NCBI GenBank assembly: GCA_021772915.1
Contig: JAJFLB010000008.1
Location: 1-64,000, forward strand
Direction of reading: 5' to 3'
Source: Gammaproteobacteria bacterium
GTDB lineage: Bacteria > Pseudomonadota > Gammaproteobacteria > Xanthomonadales > SZUA-36
DNA length: 64,000 nt
Made by a program: the position numbers and the translations under genes. Below the pieces are notes generated by a model. The model made no database searches. It saw only the letters and a program-made list of their open reading frames with translations, and was not told the origin of the DNA. Within the stretch, counting starts at the first letter, position 1, and each line of letters opens with the position of its first letter. Positions 62,534 through 64,000 of this stretch are shown one piece after another.

Positions 62534-63007
62534 ATGAAAGTCACACCAGGATGTATCAGCGTAATTCTTCTGCTTGCAACGGGCAGTGGAATGTCCAAAG
62601 CCAATGAAATTATTACATTGGCACCGGACTCGGTGTTCAAGCCCTTCAAAAACCGTTTCAGTCACGGAAAACTAATACCACCGGGTGCCACCTGGCTGAT
62701 CACTGCAGGCCAAACCGGTGTCAGCCCGGAAGGCGAGGTTGGCAAAGATATCAAGGCGCAGGCCGACCAGGCCATGCAGAACCTGTATAACATTATCAAA
62801 GAAGGTGGCATGGACAGCGAGGACATTGTCAAAATGACGATCTATTACCTCGACCCGGCCCACCTGTCGGTCATTGTTGCGGCCAGGAACCGTTATTTTG
62901 GCAAGGACTTCAGCCCAGCCAGTACGGCAGTGGGCGTTCCGGCGTTAGCAAGACCGCAGTACCTGGTGGAGGTCGAGGCGGTCGCGGCCAAAGTCATCAA
63001 ACCCTGA
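62534..63007 (+). CDS. Exported RidA/YjgF-family protein
   Basis: A 157-residue protein with a signal peptide (1-23, SGMSKANE) in front of a RidA domain: ITAGQTGVSPEGEVGKDI, QADQAMQNLYNIIKEGGM, VKMTIYYLDPAHL and the C-terminal LARPQYLVEVEAVA with the Arg that in RidA binds the imine carboxylate. RidA enzymes hydrolyse enamines and imines in the cytoplasm; exported members are less common and may act on a periplasmic catabolite. Good ribosome site AAGGAAG upstream of the ATG. It follows the TonB gene terminator. Confidence 0.9.
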   Translation: MKVTPGCISVILLLATGSGMSKANEIITLAPDSVFKPFKNRFSHGKLIPPGATWLITAGQTGVSPEGEVGKDIKAQADQAMQNLYNIIKEGGMDSEDIVKMTIYYLDPAHLSVIVAARNRYFGKDFSPASTAVGVPALARPQYLVEVEAVAAKVIKP

Positions 63008-63056
63008 CCCGCTTGCCGAATACTCAATGGTCAAGCATCAAGTGCTCCACCCACAT

Positions 63057-63857
63057 TCATTTGTCCAATGTGGGTGGGGCACCTGATTCTTGACTAACTT
63101 CTGGAAGCGTCCATTTCTCCTGGTATTCTTCAGGGATCGTCAGCCCATATTTATTCTTTAGGAACTCTTTGCACTGGGCGAAACTCACTTCACAGGCGTG
63201 GCCCCAATCGACGACTTCGTGAGTGAGATCACTCAGACCTTTCCTTTGGAAACACATGAGTTCTGAAACACAAAACTTCCGGGGAACATGAGTTGCGAGC
63301 AGATCATCGATATTCTCCATATGAGTGTAGACACCGTTTATGGTGAGTTCTGCATTCTCGAACGAGTAGTCAAGAAAGGGGTTGCTAAGCATGAAGTTGA
63401 AAATTTTGCTGTTGTAAGCGATGGCATGGGCTGTAGTTACCCACATGTCAAGTTTCCACAACCAACGGGATATAATCTGGATTGGATCGAGTTGAAATAA
63501 GAATTTCCGTGAAATTTCGAGATTGCCTCCCAGATAGAAGAGGTTCCAGTCGACCTTCCTGAGCGTGTCGATAGAACACTGCAGGAAGCCAGGATCGTAA
63601 TTTTTGAATATAACGTCGTCTTCAAATATCAGGAGATTGTCCAGGCCACTTTCTTCGGCATCTCTGATAGCGGTCAGCACGCTTAAAATGAGGTTCTTTT
63701 TGTTGTCATTGTTGCCGGTTATGGCTGGCAGTCTCTGGACCCGGTGGCGTATACCAACGTTGTCGAATTCTTCGCAAGCCAGGGCCCATCTATCAGGTCT
63801 TGAGTCCAGGTTGATACAGACAATTCTGTCAAAAAAATCAAATGGGTTTGCAGTCAT
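63057..63857 (-). CDS. Glycosyltransferase family 25-like protein
   Basis: A 266-residue protein. FDRIVCINLDSRPDRW at the N-terminus is the GT25/LPS-biosynthesis signature, LLIFEDDVIF holds the metal-binding acidic triad, and DWNLFYLGGNL follows as usual. It probably adds a sugar to a lipopolysaccharide or protein glycan in the cytoplasm. The start ATG is at 63857. It is leftward and lies 21 bases after another leftward gene that runs off the window. Confidence 0.8.
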   Translation of the reverse strand: MTANPFDFFDRIVCINLDSRPDRWALACEEFDNVGIRHRVQRLPAITGNNDNKKNLILSVLTAIRDAEESGLDNLLIFEDDVIFKNYDPGFLQCSIDTLRKVDWNLFYLGGNLEISRKFLFQLDPIQIISRWLWKLDMWVTTAHAIAYNSKIFNFMLSNPFLDYSFENAELTINGVYTHMENIDDLLATHVPRKFCVSELMCFQRKGLSDLTHEVVDWGHACEVSFAQCKEFLKNKYGLTIPEEYQEKWTLPEVSQESGAPPTLDK

Positions 63858-63878
63858 TGACTTCTGCCTTGGTGGGTC

Positions 63879-64000
63879 TTATTTGAACCAGTAATCATCA
63901 GCAGTGGTTGTGTCCCGTGCGGCCTGCTCGGTTTCAAACCCCGGCGCCATCGAAGCACGGATTCCTGGCAGCACCTTGTGGTGTTCATTATTCAGTGTCC
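63879..64000 (-). CDS. 3' end of an unidentified gene
   Basis: The last 40 codons of a leftward gene cut by the window edge, ending AARDTTTADDYWFK. The frame is open to 64000. Too short to identify; it directly precedes the glycosyltransferase gene and may share its operon. Confidence 0.5.
   Translation of the reverse strand, partial: TLNNEHHKVLPGIRASMAPGFETEQAARDTTTADDYWFK

Overview
The window is a chromosomal segment of a Gram-negative bacterium, most likely a marine or otherwise aerobic heterotrophic gammaproteobacterium. It carries the macromolecular-synthesis operon rpsU-yqeY-dnaG-rpoD, lipoproteins, outer-membrane porins, a TonB receptor, a TRAP transporter and an FNR/Anr-type promoter. 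No rRNA, tRNA, CRISPR array, transposase or phage gene was seen. All calls come from reading the sequence and from remembered family motifs; nothing was searched.

Layout. 0.2-5.4 kb (minus): aldo/keto reductase, M20 peptidase, thioesterase, then an overlapping bicupin and NSS-type symporter pair. 5.5-13.5 kb: a divergent locus. A leftward operon (P-loop NTPase, ABC exporter, alpha/beta hydrolase, OprP-like porin) and a rightward pair (DUF6502-like protein, secreted repeat protein) diverge from a 200-bp control region with three near-identical 18-bp palindromes placed on and beside two good sigma70 promoters. 13.9-19.1 kb: complete five-gene oligopeptide-type ABC importer. 19.1-23.6 kb (minus): MMS operon. 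23.6-32.4 kb: gamma-glutamyltransferase, hydrolases, AraC and CadC-like regulators, a ParDE toxin-antitoxin pair, and a decayed partial copy of the giant gene downstream.

32.5-38.7 kb holds the most remarkable gene: about 2040 codons encoding a membrane M50-type HELGH domain, a circularly permuted enolase (barrel before cap) that keeps the catalytic residues, a long uncharacterised helical region, and a PPDK-type ATP-grasp plus phosphohistidine domain without the PEP/pyruvate barrel. It is preceded by an FNR/Anr-like box at the class II position over a TATAGT -10 box. 38.7-41.5 kb: Tsx-like porin and a thioredoxin-domain DUF255-like protein.

42-63 kb is a catabolic region: LhgO-like oxidase, GST, 3-hydroxyisobutyrate-dehydrogenase-like enzyme and GntR regulator; a TRAP transporter; tartrate-dehydrogenase-like, M24 and Gfo/Idh enzymes; a DoxX-like protein; 2-oxoacid dehydrogenase E1a-E1b-E2 translationally coupled to a periplasmic c-type cytochrome/beta-propeller protein and an MBL-fold lipoprotein; then a TonB receptor and exported RidA. 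Several of these units share ATCGAT-type motifs in AT-rich leaders, hinting at co-regulation. Five related long palindromes (one at the left edge, two at 41.6-41.95 kb, two at 53.1-53.45 kb) share a core but have different, internally complementary arms. The right edge holds a GT25-like glycosyltransferase and the 3' end of another gene.
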